Part shown: positions 44,378 through 56,224 of the stretch, piece after piece
How the letters are laid out: the number at the start of each line of letters is the position of its first letter
How positions within the stretch are numbered: position 1 is the stretch's first letter
NCBI RefSeq assembly: GCF_963259705.1
Contig: NC_081841.1
Coordinates: 27,083,244 to 27,147,243 of the forward strand
DNA length: 64,000 nt
Origin: Myotis daubentonii
Taxonomy: Eukaryota; Chordata; Mammalia; Chiroptera; Vespertilionidae
Reading direction: 5' to 3'
Translations under genes and position numbers: made by a program
Notes under the pieces: generated by a model
The model's database searches: none
What the model saw: only the letters and a program-made list of their open reading frames with translations
What the model was told of the DNA's origin: nothing

Positions 44378-45204
44378 TGCCGGGAGCCGGTCCATCCTTG
44401 CTGTTTCAAGGGACCTGGCATATATGGCATACGGTTCTTAATATGTTTGCTCACCTTCTTGGCGCTGTGTTTTAACCAAAGTCACCTCTCCGAGAAAGGT
44501 TGAATCCCCAGGTAGGGATTTTCCCCTGAAGTTAGGGAGGGAATAAAACCCCTCAACTAATTGCCAGGCGGGTAATTAATCCCTTTAACTACGAACAATC
44601 ATGCTTAAACTACATAATCTTTTCTCCCTGGAATGGAGATAAGAAACGCCCTAACCTTTGTAATAGAGATTGATAGGATTGAATCAACTGGTATAAATAC
44701 AGTTGTAACAAGACAGAAAGACACAGAACTCAGAACACAGAACTAAGAAGACAGGGCTTGGAAGACAGGACCAAGAGAGACAGAGCCTAGGCACAGAACC
44801 TACACAGAACGTTCTCTAGAGACAGAAGAACTTCACTGGAGAGAGCATGCCGGAGGATCCTGGAGAGGGACTGGCCTCGGAGCCTAGAGACAGAGCCTAG
44901 CGGGAGAACATGGCAAGGGATCCTGGACTGAACCTGACTACAGAGATTGGCAGGAGAACCTGACTGGAACCTGGACACTGAACCTGACTGGAGAGCCTGG
45001 ACAGAACCTGGCTGGAGAACCTAGCGAGGGAACATGGCTACAGAACCTCGCTGGAAATCCGAAGCAGAACCTCTCTGGAGATCCGGGCTAGAGATCCTGG
45101 CTAGGTTGCTGATCAACTGAACGCTGTCTCCGTGCCCTTCCTTCTTCGCCGACTCCGTCCACACCTTTGGGGACCCCTGGACCTGCTGGGGTTGGACCCC
45201 GGCA
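44378..45204 (+). mobile_element. 3' LTR of the nonautonomous provirus
   Basis: Same 827 bp as the 5' LTR, with no difference seen on reading both copies. Confidence 0.93.
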
Positions 45205-45929
45205 CAGAACAACCAAAATGACCAGTCACTATGATGTGCACTGACTACCAGGGGGCAGACGTTCAACACAGGAGCTGCCCCCAACCCGCAGGCCCCGATC
45301 AACGATGGGGCTTGCCGGCCAACCTCTCACTATTGCCAACCTCTCACCCTTGCTGTCCCTCCCTCTGGACAACAGGCCCCCGGGCTGGGACAGGGAACCA
45401 GGGGTGGGTAGCAGTGGACACAGCCCCTTTCCCAGGGGGGCCAAGGGCCAGCTCCCTCCTCGGGGCCAGCGGCCAACCTCCCGGGTCCCTCCTTCTGTCC
45501 CTCCCCCTGGCCGGCAGGCCCTGAATGCCTGATCAGGGCCTGCCGGCCAACCTTCTGGACCCTCCCTGCTGGTTGGCAGGTCCTGATCGCCCTATCAGGT
45601 CCAGGCAAGGAGGTGGAGAAACGTGTAGTGGTGGTGTGCGGGCGGCAAGGGAAGGAGGAGGTGGGAAGGCGGGGAACCTGATCAGCCCTGATCACCAGCC
45701 AGGCCTAGGGACCCCACCTGTGCACGAATTTTGTGCACCAGGCCTCTAGTTCATAATAATAGTCATACTTGTTCTTTGGGCTTTTCTATGTAGTTCAATT
45801 GTTTATGATTACTGAACATGTATGAGATAACTGTTACTGCTCTTTTCATGGTGTATGTAAATATACTAGATGCCAAGAATAGAAAAATGAAACAGACAGC
45901 AAAACTCAGCTCATTAATAGTTCAACGTG

Positions 45930-47885
45930 TTTTTAAAATGACCCAGAGTGTTTTTCACAATGAAGACTATAAGACCTGACTGCCATTTTCCATTTACCTG
46001 CCCTTCCCTTTTGAGGAAAATTCAGTTCAAATCAGATCCCATGATTACAGTATTCCATCATCCCTAGTGGTCAAAAAGACAATGTTGATACTGAGATTTC
46101 CCAGAAATGAGCCTTCCTAGCACTGTGAGACCACATTATCTGACCAAAAGGTTATCAATGATCCTTCAGATTGATTTATGACTAAAGAGGGAACTGATGA
46201 TGAAAAAGTGGTTCTAAGAGAAGTAACCTTACAGAGTGATCTTTTCATAAGTTCCTAACTGGGCAGCTCTTGGTGGGCAGTTCTGTCACAGACATATGAC
46301 TTCTTTAGTAAAAGGTTTATCTGGGCCATAAGATGTAGCCACTCTCAAGAGAGCAAACACTCTTAATTATCCTGTAATCCAATCCTCACCTTGCTTTCTC
46401 CCACCTCCTTGTAATCTTTCTTAAACCCCTTTTTAATTTCAAATACATACAGGAAACTGCAACTGTTATTCTCTTGAGCATTTGAGATCTTGCTCCCCAA
46501 CATACATCATCATTTTGGCTCAAATAAACTCTTATAAAAATTATCTGCAGGTTTAGAAGTTTCTTACATCAACATGCATACTAAACCTGACAAGCTCAGG
46601 GAGGGGGTCGCGGGGATGGGGGGCCTACGAGGTGGCCTTACAAACTCAGAGACCTAAAATAACCACAATGGATGTTCTGAAATGAAAACTTTTTAACTAA
46701 AAGCAGTTTATGGTGGGTAGTCATATCCTGGGCCGGTATCTTCCCTGACAAAGGTCAATCTTTACCTTAACTGAGCCTTTCTATTGACTTTTTGCATCTA
46801 TGATAGCATATCTTCAGAATGTCAAAGTAATTTTCCTTTCTTACGGACCCCTCAAAGCACAGACACCACTCTGTAATGACCACAAATCCTCTCATTGTTA
46901 CTGAGTTCATTACTGACTGTTAATTCTCCTGTACCCACCTGTGTAAAAGATATTATGTATCTATCATTTTACATTTCATCCAATCCCAGAGGTTTCCCTG
47001 CTTTGCTTTCTCCCACCTCTCTATCTATCACCAATGGATTTCATGTAACCCACTTGTGTCTGCTCTTTTGATTGTAATCCTATGTAATAAAAGGCTAATA
47101 TGCAAACTGACCAAACAGCAGAACTATGACGTGCACTGACCACCAGGGGGCAGACGCTCAACACAGGAGCTGCCCTGTGGTGGTCAGTGCACTCCCACAG
47201 GGGGAGCACCACTCAGCCAGAAGCCCTGAGCCAGCAGTTGCGCTAAGGATGTCCAACTGACGGCTTAGGTCCGCTCCCCCGAGGGCTCCCAGATTGCAAG
47301 AGGTCCCAGACCGGGCTGAGGGACCCCCAGCCTCACCCCCCCCCGAGTGCATGATTTTTGGGCCTTTAGTGTATAAAATAAAGGGCAAAACTGCCATTCT
47401 CTGGAGCATTATCTCATACCGTTGAAATTTTGCTTTCTGGCAACTGTCGACAGTTTGGCTCAAATAAGCTCACAAAAACTCTTCACAGGTTTGAATGTTT
47501 CTTACACTGACAAACATATGGAAAGTAACCTCACAGGGAGATCTGACCATAAATTCCTAACTGGGCAGGTCATGGTGGGTAGTCACCTTCAGCAAGCCCT
47601 GTCCATTGTGTCTATGCATTTAGGTAAACACACCTTGAAATGCCCCCTTTCAAGCCCCCCCCTTTTGTCTGACCACCTTCAAGAGAACACATAATCTTAA
47701 TTATCGTGTAATCTGATGTCCACCTTACTTTCGCTCACTTCCAAGTAATCTTTCTTAATTTCAAATGATTAAAAGAAACTCCAGAGCATTTGCGATCCTA
47801 TGCCCTGGCATATGTTGCCAGTTTGGTTCAAATAAACTCTTATAAAAATTCTCTACAGGCTTAGACATTTCTAACATTGATAATT
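45930..47885 (+). mobile_element. Cluster of class I ERV LTRs
   Basis: Three successive LTR-like units end in GGCTCAAATAAACTCTTATA, TTTGGCTCAAATAAGCTCAC and GGTTCAAATAAACTCTTATA followed by ACAGG(T/C)TTAGA and TTTCTTACA. R starts near GAGCATTTGAG at 46475, GGAGCATTATC at 47403 and GAGCATTTGCG at 47783. The middle copy has TATAAAATAAAGGGC 32 bp before its R start. Unit boundaries (about 46577, 47513) are approximate. No coding interior is left between them. Confidence 0.6.
47078..47370 (+). mobile_element. HeliBat-like Helitron inside a class I LTR
   Basis: TCCTATGTAATAAAAGGCTA start, CACTGACCACCAGGGGGCAG block, end GTGCATGATTTTTGGGCCTT and TAGT. It sits just before the LTR TATA box. Confidence 0.87.
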
Positions 47886-48042
47886 ATAGCCCTAGGATGA
47901 GGTAAAATTTTGGGCCTATACTATCATATACTTTGTACACTATATATTCCTACAAAGGAATTGTGCTTTCTCTGTGAGGGCTCAAGCAAGTTGCCCGTCT
48001 CAGTTTCCCCATCCTTCAAGTTGTGTGTGATGATTATGTTAT

Positions 48043-48517
48043 ACTAGAGGCCCGATGCACAAAAATTTGTGCACTCGGGGGGTGGGGGGAGAAGTCCCTC
48101 AGCCTGGCCTGTGTCCTCTCACAGTCTGGGACCCCTCGGGGGATGTCCACTTGCTGGCTTATGCCTGCTCCCGGCGGGATTGGGCCTAAGCTGGCAGTCA
48201 GACATCCCCTTTGGCAGCCCGGCAGCCATCGGGGGATGTCTACTTGCCAGCGGGGAGCAGGCCTAAGCTGCAGTCGGACATCCTTAGCGCTGCTGAGGAC
48301 GCAGGAGAGGCTCCCACCACCACCACTGTACTGGCAGCCATCAGCCTGGCTTGTGGCTGAGCAGAGCTCCTCCATGTGGGAGCGCACTGACCACCAGGGG
48401 ACAACTCCTGCATTGAACACCTGCCCCCTGGTGGTCAGTGGGTGTCATAGTGACCAGTCATTCCCAGTCTTTCTGCTGTTAGGGTCAGTTTGCATATTAC
48501 CCTTTTACTATATAGGA
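48043..48517 (-). mobile_element. HeliBat-like Helitron, minus
   Basis: ACTAGAGGCCCGATGCACA hairpin side at left; minus-strand 5' end TCCTATATAGTAAAAGGG. Abuts the next. Confidence 0.87.
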
Positions 48518-49340
48518 TAGAGGCCTGGTGCATGGGTGGGGGCTGGCTGGTTTTCCCTGAAGGGTGTCCCGGATCAGGGTGGGAGTCCCGCTTGGGTACC
48601 TGGCCAGCCTGGGGGAGGGGTTGATGGGTGTTTGCAGGCTGGTCACACCCCCTTCAGGGTGGGGGTCCCCACTGGGGTGCCTGGCCAGCCTGGATGAGGG
48701 GCTGATGGCTGTTTTCAGGCTGCCCGCACCCCCTTCAGGGTGGGGGTCCCCACAGGGATGCCTGGCCAACCTGGATGAGGGCTGATGGCTGTTTTCAGGC
48801 TGCCCGCACCCCCTTCAGGGTGGGGGTCCCCACTGGGGTGCCTGGCCAGCCTGGATGAGGGGCTGATGGCTGTTTTCAGGCTGCCCGCACCCCCTTCAGA
48901 GTGGGGGTTCCCACTGGGGTGCCTGGCCAGCCTGGATGAGGGGCTGAGGGCTGTTTTCAGGCGGGCCAAGCCTGCAACTGAAGCTCCCAGTCTCTCCTTT
49001 TTTCTTTTTTTTTAAATTCTGGTATTTATTTACCTTCTATAATTAAAACTTTGTTGTGGCTCCAGCTCCGAGGCCGGCTGGCTGAAATCAGGTTTCTGGG
49101 TTTGTTTAGCTTCTATAATTGCAACATTGTTGCTTAGAGTGCCGCTCAAAGCTGGGCCGCGGCAGGCAGGGAACCTTGGCTTCCTCCATCGCTGGAGCAA
49201 GCAAGCCTCATATTCGCTTCAGCTGCCTGGCTGCCGGCCGCCATTTTGTTGGCAGTTAATTTGCATATTACCCTGATTAGCCCATGGGAAGCATAGCAGA
49301 GGTATGGTCAATTACCATGATTGTCTATTATTAGATATGA
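48518..49340 (-). mobile_element. HeliBat-like Helitron with 81-bp tandem units, minus
   Basis: Left end TAGAGGCCTGGTGCATGGG; minus-strand 5' end TCATATCTAATAATAGACAA. The 5' part (GGCAGTTAATTTGCATATTA on plus) matches the large Helitron at 13281. Confidence 0.82.
48550..48965 (-). repeat. 81-bp minisatellite, about five units
   Basis: CCCCCTTCAGGGTGGGGGTC followed by CCCACTGGGGTGCCTGGCCA recurs at about 48651, 48732, 48812 and 48893 with few changes. It creates repetitive open frames on both strands. Confidence 0.92.
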
Positions 49341-49387
49341 TAGCATTAGGACTTACAAGGCAACATTATCCTTAATGGCCATTTTGT

Positions 49388-49599
49388 TTTGTTTTAATAT
49401 ATTTTTATTGATCTCAGAGAGGAATGGAGAGGGAGGGATATAGAAATATCAATGATGAGAGTGATTGATCAGCTACCTCCTGCACACCCCACACTGGGGA
49501 CTGATCCCGCAACCCAGGCATGTGCCCTGACTGGGAATCAAACCCTGACCTCCTTGTTCATAGTTTGATGCTCAACCACTAACCCATGCCAGCTGAACT
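49388..49599 (-). mobile_element. Ves-type SINE
   Basis: Minus-strand head CAGCTGGCATGGGTTAGTGG; perfect 16-bp duplication TTAATGGCCATTTTGT at 49372-49387 and 49600-49615. Confidence 0.88.
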
Positions 49600-49711
49600 T
49601 TAATGGCCATTTTGTAAGCTTCTCGCCAAAGGAGAACAAAGGTGTCAGACAGGAAATGCAGGACACCAGTAATCAAACCATATAAGGAACTAAAAATGCC
49701 CAGAAATCAGT

Positions 49712-49918
49712 ATTTTTATTGACTTCAGAGAGGAAGGGAGAGGAAGAGAGAGACAGAAACATCAACAATTAGAGAGAATCATTGGTTGATTTCCTCCTGC
49801 ACACCCCACACTGGGGATCGAGCCCACAACTGGGGCATGTGTCCTGACTGGTAATCCAACCATGGCCTCCTGGTTCATAGATCAACAACGCTCAACCACG
49901 GAGCCACGACAGCCAGGC
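49712..49918 (-). mobile_element. Ves-type SINE
   Basis: Minus-strand head GGCCTGGCTGTCGTGGCTCC, CCCCAGTGTGGGGTGTGCAG and AATAAAAATACT tail. Confidence 0.86.
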
Positions 49919-50293
49919 CAAACTGATTTCTCTTGTTACTCAACATGCGTCAAATAGTCCAGCAGCAGCTCCCTTTACTGCTCCCTTCACATCTCCAAAG
50001 TCCAACTCATAGAAAACTGCTAAGGAAATGAGGAAGAAGAAAAAAACCCATTTCCTCTTCTGTGATAGTAAAAGCATGAATTTCCTTTGACATTTATATT
50101 CTCTGTGTTTATAGCATAACACTACATATTGTGGTCTTTTAGAACAGTGCTGTTCAAAGACTGTGAAACTATGTTGCATTTCTTAGCATTTTTATTTTAA
50201 GCTGAACAAAATAAAGCAAAACAACTACTGTCTATTAAGCTTTATCACAGAACTTCATGGCTAAGGCAAAATTCCTTGAAAGATAACATTTCA
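49919..50293. other. No recognised feature
   Basis: Plain sequence. Confidence 0.4.
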
Positions 50294-50541
50294 GCCCTTG
50301 CCTGGGTAGGGTTCAGTTGGTTGGACCATTGTTCCATATATCAAAAGGTTCTGGGTTCAATTCCCAGTCAGGATGTGCATGGGAGGCTACCCATCGATGC
50401 TTCTTTCTCATATCAATGTTTCTCTCTCTCTTTTTCTCTCTGAGTTGTTTCTCTCTCCCTCCTCCCTCCCCTCTTTCTCTCTCTCTAAAAATAAAACAAC
50501 AAAAACATATCCTTGGGTGAGGATAATAAAAATAAAAACGA
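50294..50541 (+). mobile_element. Ves-type SINE
   Basis: GCCCTTGCCTGGGTAGGGTT head, GGGTTCAATTCCC B box, ATATCCTTGGGTGAGGATAA tail. Confidence 0.86.
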
Positions 50542-50544
50542 TAA

Positions 50545-50702
50545 GCCCTAGCTGGTTTGGCTCAGTGGATAGAGCATCAGTCGTGCAGAAGGCAGCCAAT
50601 CAATGATTCTCATCATTGATGTTTCTATCTCTCTCTCTCCCTCTCTCTGCCTCTCTGAAATCAGTAAAAAAATTAAATAAAATAAATAAGTAAATAAATA
50701 AA
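50545..50702 (+). mobile_element. Ves SINE with internal deletion
   Basis: GCCCTAGCTGGTTTGGCTCA head jumps after GAGCATCAGTCG straight to TGCAGAAGGCAGCCAATCAA, losing the B box and about 80 bp. Confidence 0.87.
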
Positions 50703-51465
50703 AACTATAGTATTTCATCTGAAGGTAAGAAAATTATGGCTAGCACAGGTTAACTAAATTACACAAAGGCATGTACTGAGATAATGGCACAATGAAAACG
50801 GGTATTCAGGACTTTATCATTCTCATGGGGGGGGGGGGGGGATGGGGACTAGGCAGCTACTGACAACCAAGCTTACTACTCCTGTCTCTGTTTAGGATTG
50901 GATTTTTATTAGGGTGGCTGAAACTCCTAATCCAGGGAAGGGAATAGCGAGCTAGAGACAGAAACAAGTCTGAAAGAGGGTGAAGGAGAACAAAGGAGTG
51001 CTGACTAATTTTCCCCTCCTGGCTTTGCCGGTGGCAAACTCTTGCTAGCTTCCTCTGTGTGCTCTGGCAGAGAAGCAGTACATTCCATCTAGCTAAGTCT
51101 CTGCTAGGGCAGCATGTTATTTAATTGCAGAAAATAAGGTGGGGGTAGGAGTGAGATTCACAAAAGGAATTCTTTTCCTTTCTTTTCACAAATGATAAGG
51201 AAAGAGGACAAATTAATATAAAGAACTATTATTCCCTCACAGGCTGATCAGCAGAACTACTATCTATTCCCATCCAGCTGCATCGTACAAATGGCAAAGC
51301 TCTTTGGACTTCTATTTATTTCCTCATCTGAAAAAGAGGGGATTGCGTTGGTTCTGTGTTGACTTATCTTGAGGAAATAATCACCAGTTTCATGGAAATA
51401 AGAAAGGAATATTTAGCAACATTTATCTTGTGCTAGGTAAGTCGAACTAAGGTTTTAAAAGCATA
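50703..51465. other. No recognised gene; includes a G15 run
   Basis: Ordinary sequence apart from 15 consecutive G at 50827-50841. Confidence 0.45.
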
Positions 51466-51659
51466 AACTTGTAACCCAAACAACTTGGGTTTCTGTATGT
51501 GCTCTGTCATCTACTTACAAACTGTGTTACTTTGGACACGTTACATAACTTCTCTGTGCTTCCATGACCTCAGCAGTAAAATGGGGACAATGGTACCTAC
51601 CCAAAGGGTGGCTGGGATTAAGTGAATATATATATTTGGGTGGGGTATATATATGAATA

Positions 51660-51979
51660 TCCTATATAATAAAACCCTAATATGCAAATCAACCGAATAG
51701 TGGAACAACCAGTCGCTATGATGCACACTGACCACCAGGGGGGAGATGCTCAATGCAGGAGCTGCCCCCTGGTGGTCAGTGCGCTCCCACAGGGGGAGCA
51801 CCGCTCAGCCAGAAGCCAGGCTCATGGTTGGCGAGCACAGCAGCGGTGGCAGGAGCCTCTCCCGCCTTCACTGCAGGCGGGCAGTAAGGAGTGAGGGGTC
51901 CCAGACTGCGAGAGGGCGCTGGCTGGGCTGAGGGACCCTCTCCCCCCAGTGCACGGATTTCGTGCACCAGGCCTCTAGT
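51660..51979 (+). mobile_element. HeliBat-like Helitron
   Basis: TCCTATATAATAAAACCCTA start, CTGCCCCCTGGTGGTCAGTG block, hairpin GTGCACGGATTTCGTGCACC and GGCCTCTAGT end. Confidence 0.9.
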
Positions 51980-52007
51980 ATATGTATAATCAGATATTTT
52001 ATATGTA

Positions 52008-52150
52008 CAAGATGGTCCTCGACTTACAATTGGGCTACTTCCTGATAAACCCACCATAAGTTTAAAATATCACTAAGTCAAAAACAAATTTAATACACCT
52101 AACCTAACAAACATCATAGCTTAGCCTAACCATTTTACATATCACTTTCA
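52008..52150 (+). mobile_element. Tigger-type DNA transposon fragment
   Basis: GGTCCTCGACTTACAATTGG, CTTCCTGATAAACCCACCAT and TTAATACACCTAACCTAACA match an old Tigger element. Confidence 0.65.
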
Positions 52151-52400
52151 CACTATCATAAGGTCCATCTATGTATATTACATAAATATCACAGTAATAT
52201 TATTTGTGTATATATAGAACAGTAACTGGCATAAAGTAATTGCTCTATAAATGCTATTATAATGATTATTACAACTCTGTTAAGTAGACATCCCCTTTTT
52301 ATAGGTGAAAAACAAAATGAATGAGAAAACCAAGACTTCAGAACTTTGAGTTTTTCTGACTTCCATGTTTAGTTTCTTAACTATTACCCTAAACCAGCTC

Positions 52401-52755
52401 AAAGGAGTGAAAAGTTACAGCATTTGGTAAGCAGCTAGAAAAATTCTACTAGTTATACAACCATCAGTCAATCAAAACAATTCACTGAAAACAGAGTAAA
52501 GTTACATATCACAAAAGTCCTCCAACCCCTAGCACAGCTCTCTGGAACAGTGCAATAATAGCTAATTTGCATAGGTTAAGAAATCCCCAAAGGGATTACT
52601 CTTGTGTTGGGCTGAAATCCAAACAAGTACTGACATCTAAGCTAAAGGTTCTCAGAGATGCAAAGCGCCTACTTGAGATTCCAGGGAACTTATTTAATTA
52701 CTTATTTTTTTTAATTGAATTTGAGATTCCAGGGAATTTAAATCTACATGAATGA
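52401..52755. other. No recognised feature
   Basis: Plain sequence; GAGATTCCAGGGAA(C/T)TTA occurs twice at 52673 and 52725, a short local duplication. Confidence 0.45.
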
Positions 52756-52915
52756 GCCCTGGCTGGGTAGTTCATTCAACATTGTCACTATTGCCAAGGT
52801 TTTGGGTTCCATTCCTGGTCAGGACACTTACAAGAATCACCCAATGAATGCATAAATAAGTGGAAACAACAAATCGATGTCTCTCTCTCTCTCAAATCAA
52901 TTTTTATAAAGACTC
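52756..52915 (+). mobile_element. Ves-type SINE, old
   Basis: GAGCCCTGGCTGGGTAGTTC head, TGGGTTCCATTCC B box, ATAAGTGGAAACAACAAATC; T(A/G)CATGAATGAG flanks. Confidence 0.8.
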
Positions 52916-53039
52916 TGCATGAATGAGTCTGTCTCTGGACAACAGCAAGAGACTTTTTTGAAGAAGAAATTGGTAGACCCTTTCCCCCTGATGGTAGGGA
53001 AGGTTTTGTGGGGAGGGGAGAGGAACACTGAGCCATGTG

Positions 53040-53097
53040 AACAAATCAAACCCGCCACCTCTTGGTGAATGGGAGGACACTCCAACCAGCTGGGGCA
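53040..53097 (-). mobile_element. Ves-type SINE head fragment
   Basis: AATCAAACCCGCCACCTCTT and ACACTCCAACCAGCTGGGGC match the minus reading of a SINE head. Confidence 0.6.
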
Positions 53098-53744
53098 GTG
53101 AGGAAGGTGCTGTTGACCACGTGTTCAGGAAGGTTCTCTGAGGAGGTGATGCACAAAGCAAGACTGACAGTGAGGCCTGCCCTGTGAGTAGGAGGAGCAT
53201 TTCAAGCCTGTGAAACAAAAGGTGTGAGGATCCTAAGTAAGAAAGATTTAGGCTAACAATGAGAGGGCTGCCCTGGATTACCTGGCCTCCAACAGAGCAT
53301 ATACTATTTTTCTTCCCATAATAATTACTTAGGATTTTCAAATCCCATAAAAACAAATTCATTTGACCGATCCACCTTTTTTTCCTTTTTTTTTTTTTTT
53401 TACATACATCTGTAAGGTTACCTTGGCCCAACCCTGAGTCTTTCTTAGAGTCCTGACTCAAAAGACAAAGCCAGCCCCTCCCCTCTTGCGGCTAAAAATA
53501 GCTTTTCCAGATCTGCTGTCATAGTTGGCTTCTTTCCAGGGCTTTATGCTTTACTGAAACTAAACACTTAAATGAGCCATTTAACTGTAGTGTTTAGCCT
53601 GGGAGAAATGACATTTTTGGTTTTGCTTTGAGATTTAGAAATGAATCTTAAGTCGTGACCTTATAATTAGGCCTTTGCAACACCTTGGAAGCAAAACCTC
53701 TGTGACCCGCATTCAGTAAAACAGCCCTGCTCCTGCACACGGGG
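53098..53744. other. No recognised feature; T17 run
   Basis: Possible old L2-age remnant at 53100-53240; a T run at 53384-53400. Nothing else is supported. Confidence 0.35.
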
Positions 53745-55634
53745 AAGACAAAATGCACCTCCGACTTGCGCCTCCACAGGCCCTGGGCCTGGGGGCACCG
53801 CCGACTGTGGCCAGCAGAGGGCGCCCGGCGCGCCGGCCAGCACCCAGGGGGCCACACCCAGATCATGGCTGCTGGGTGTGTTTTCTTCCTCTCATTTTTT
53901 CAAGAAACACAAAAAGAAAATGAAAAATTCTTGTCGAGAAACGCTTAAGAACTGAGGTGACAGTCACATCACATAAAAGGAAGCATTTTAAAGTGTACAA
54001 TTCGGTGGCAGTGAGCCCATCTGCCATGGTGTGTAACCACCCCCTCTGTCTGGTTCCAACACACACGTTTTATGCTTAAATTGCCTAGAAAGAGAAGTTA
54101 CAAAAGCCCACCCCTCGTTCGAGGCGTATTCCGTCCGGTTCCCGGCTCCGCCTGCACCTGCACCCGGTGCGGGCGGTTCCCGCGCACCCTCCTCCGCGCA
54201 GCCCTCGGGGAGCCGGACCCCGGGGCACGTTACACCTTCGGGCCGAGCGGTCTCCATCCTCCAGCTCCTCCAGGAACCGAAGGTGGTGACAGACACACAG
54301 GCTGGGTGGCTGTTTAAAACCCTACACCTACCACGTTCTCTCATTTCCCAGGAGAGGCACGAAGACATGGTTTTAATTAAATAGACCCACAAACCAGAAA
54401 CTGGCCGGGTACTGCACCCACACTGTCGGCCTCTGGTGTGAAACTGATGTTCGCCCAGTGAAAATGTGAGGAACAGAGCCAGCACTTGCAAGGCACAAAA
54501 TCAACTGGGCAGATGACGCATTTGAGAAAAGCAGAATTGAGTCGTTCATGGACTACAAGCTGAAGGTTTACCACCACCTAAATCCAGTATTTTATGAAAG
54601 AATTTAACCTATTTCATGGGGCCTTGGCACAGGGAAGGGCAAGAGAAAAAGGCAAGCTGGAGAGGCGGGGGAGGGGCGCACTGCAGTTGGCGGCTGGGAA
54701 GCCGGGAGGCAGGGAACTGAGGAGCAGACGAGGCCGGGTCCGCCCTCACAAAGAGGCAGAAACTCTGTCTCAACAGCCACCAAATCCGGTTCAGGGCGGT
54801 TTGAGCCGGTTTCGGAGCTGGATTGAGAACAACAGCCTCGCTGAGAGTAGGCCAGGGTGAAACAGAAAATGCAGCATGGACTTCGCAGAAAGAAGCGGAC
54901 TTGGCCTGCACCAGCAGGAGCCTCAAGCTGTTTCCCGGAGTGGCAGAGTCCGAGGGAATACCAGGCCTGGATCCGGACCATGGCCGGTGACAGAAGGGAA
55001 GATGACAGAGCCCTGCCTCGGTGCCCGGATCCGGTCCGCGTTTTCCCTCTCACTGCCCCTGATTGTGGCTGGTGAGGGAAAAGGGCCTCAGGGTATCCGC
55101 TTTCAGAGAAGCTGGCTGCGGCGTGGGGGAGGGGAGGAGGGGAGGGTGGCGTGTCGGGGCGGTTTCGTGTGCGCTGAGGGACGGCATGTATCCTCGGAGG
55201 GTCTGAAGGAGAGGGAACCACACTTCACACCCTGCACTTCACACCAGCTCTCCGCACCTCGGCTGCCCCATTGCACAGCCTCAGACAGCACCGCACTTGG
55301 GTGCTGGGGGAGCGCCCCACGTACAACTGGCCCTTGCACATACACTGACCAGGCTTCTCCAGCCCTGTTCTGGCACCACTGACAACGAGCGCACTCAACA
55401 GGGCGTGCGCTCTTCCCTCGTGTGCTCAGCTACACGCAAGCTGCACCTACCTTCTCAGTCAGAGGCACGGCAGCACCAGGCAGCCGTGGAGGGGCCTCCT
55501 GGCCGGCCTCCCCTCCCCCAGGGGCCACGACCTCTTGACCTCGGGTCACGCCCACCCTGCGTGGCCCCGCGAGAGTGGGCCTCCGCTGCCCAGGGTGAGC
55601 ACTTCCGGTGGCCAGGTGCAGCCGGGCCTTCCGG

Positions 55635-55665
55635 GCCAGGCCCAGGCCCAGGCCCAGGCCCAGAG
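55635..55665 (+). repeat. Short CCCAGG tandem repeat
   Basis: Four to five copies of the hexamer CCCAGG inside the CpG island. Confidence 0.9.
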
Positions 55666-56224
55666 CCTCTGCCCCGGGCCCCGCAGGCTCCGTGTGGAGT
55701 CCGGGCCGAGTGCAGGCCGCCTGGGGAAGGACGGGGAGCACACCTGGGGGCCAGGGCTGCTACACTCACTCTCCCCGAGGCCCCAGCTAAGCGCCTCCGC
55801 ACCCCAGGCCGCCGAGGCAGCTTCTGAAGGGGAAGGCGCCCGGGTGTGGGGAGCCCTGAGGGGCCCCCTGGCGAGTGTAAATGTCGCACACGCTGCCCCG
55901 TGACCACCAGGTTTGTGGGCTTCAGAGACCCCCTCGGAACTCGGGGGAGGGGAGAGGGAGAAAGTGAAGCTGGAAGATGTCGCCGCGTTATTTCCATCTT
56001 TTCACCCTAGACGCGTTTGATGGGCGACAATCTCCCATAAACTACACTAGGTACAGTCACGTGCTGTGCTCCGCTTATGACACAAATAAGCAGCTGGCCC
56101 GGCACTTTTACATTCACCTGATTATTAACTACAGGCTTGGGCTGCTATCGACGGTGCTAGAAGGTCTTTTTGTTGTTGTTCGGGTTGGTTGGTTTTCAGT
56201 AGGGACGAGGCAGGAGGCCCCGGA

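Larger units (their letters stand above)
42539..45204 (+). mobile_element. Nonautonomous betaretrovirus-like (class II) provirus
   Basis: It is a complete two-LTR insertion of 2666 bp. Both LTRs are 827 bp and I see no difference between them. The 6-bp target duplication CAGAAC lies at 42533-42538 and 45205-45210, the size typical of class II ERVs. A primer binding site, a duplicated leader, a gag stub, and a purine tract are present; pro, pol and env are absent. Only the cis-acting parts needed for transcription, packaging and reverse transcription appear to be kept, so it would need proteins in trans from a relative. Identical LTRs and a perfect duplication indicate a recent insertion. Confidence 0.92.
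42446..45750 (+). mobile_element. HeliBat-like Helitron split by a betaretrovirus-like provirus
   Basis: The left part (after an AT run: AAAAGCTCAAGTGACCGTTA) and the right part (AATGACCAGTCACTATGATG, TGCACTGACTACCAGGGGGC) are continuous once the provirus and one CAGAAC are removed. The 3' end is GTGCACGAATTTTGTGCACC and GGCCTCTAGT. Confidence 0.87.
51470..52400 (+). mobile_element. MIR SINE split by a Helitron and a Tigger fragment
   Basis: 51485-51659 (CTGTGTTACTTTGGACACGT, CAGCAGTAAAATGGGGACAA, GGTACCTACCCAAAGG) and 52212-52400 (AGAACAGTAACTGGCATAAA, ATAGGTGAAAAACAAAATGA) follow the MIR order. Confidence 0.65.

Noticed and set aside
48550..48965. Regular repeats that could look like a CRISPR array
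   Set aside because: Units are contiguous with no unique spacers, and the host is a mammal; this is a Helitron minisatellite.
54604..55997. Open frames of 168-205 codons on both strands in the CpG island
   Set aside because: Mutually overlapping, GC-driven and without any recognised domain. I do not call exons from them.
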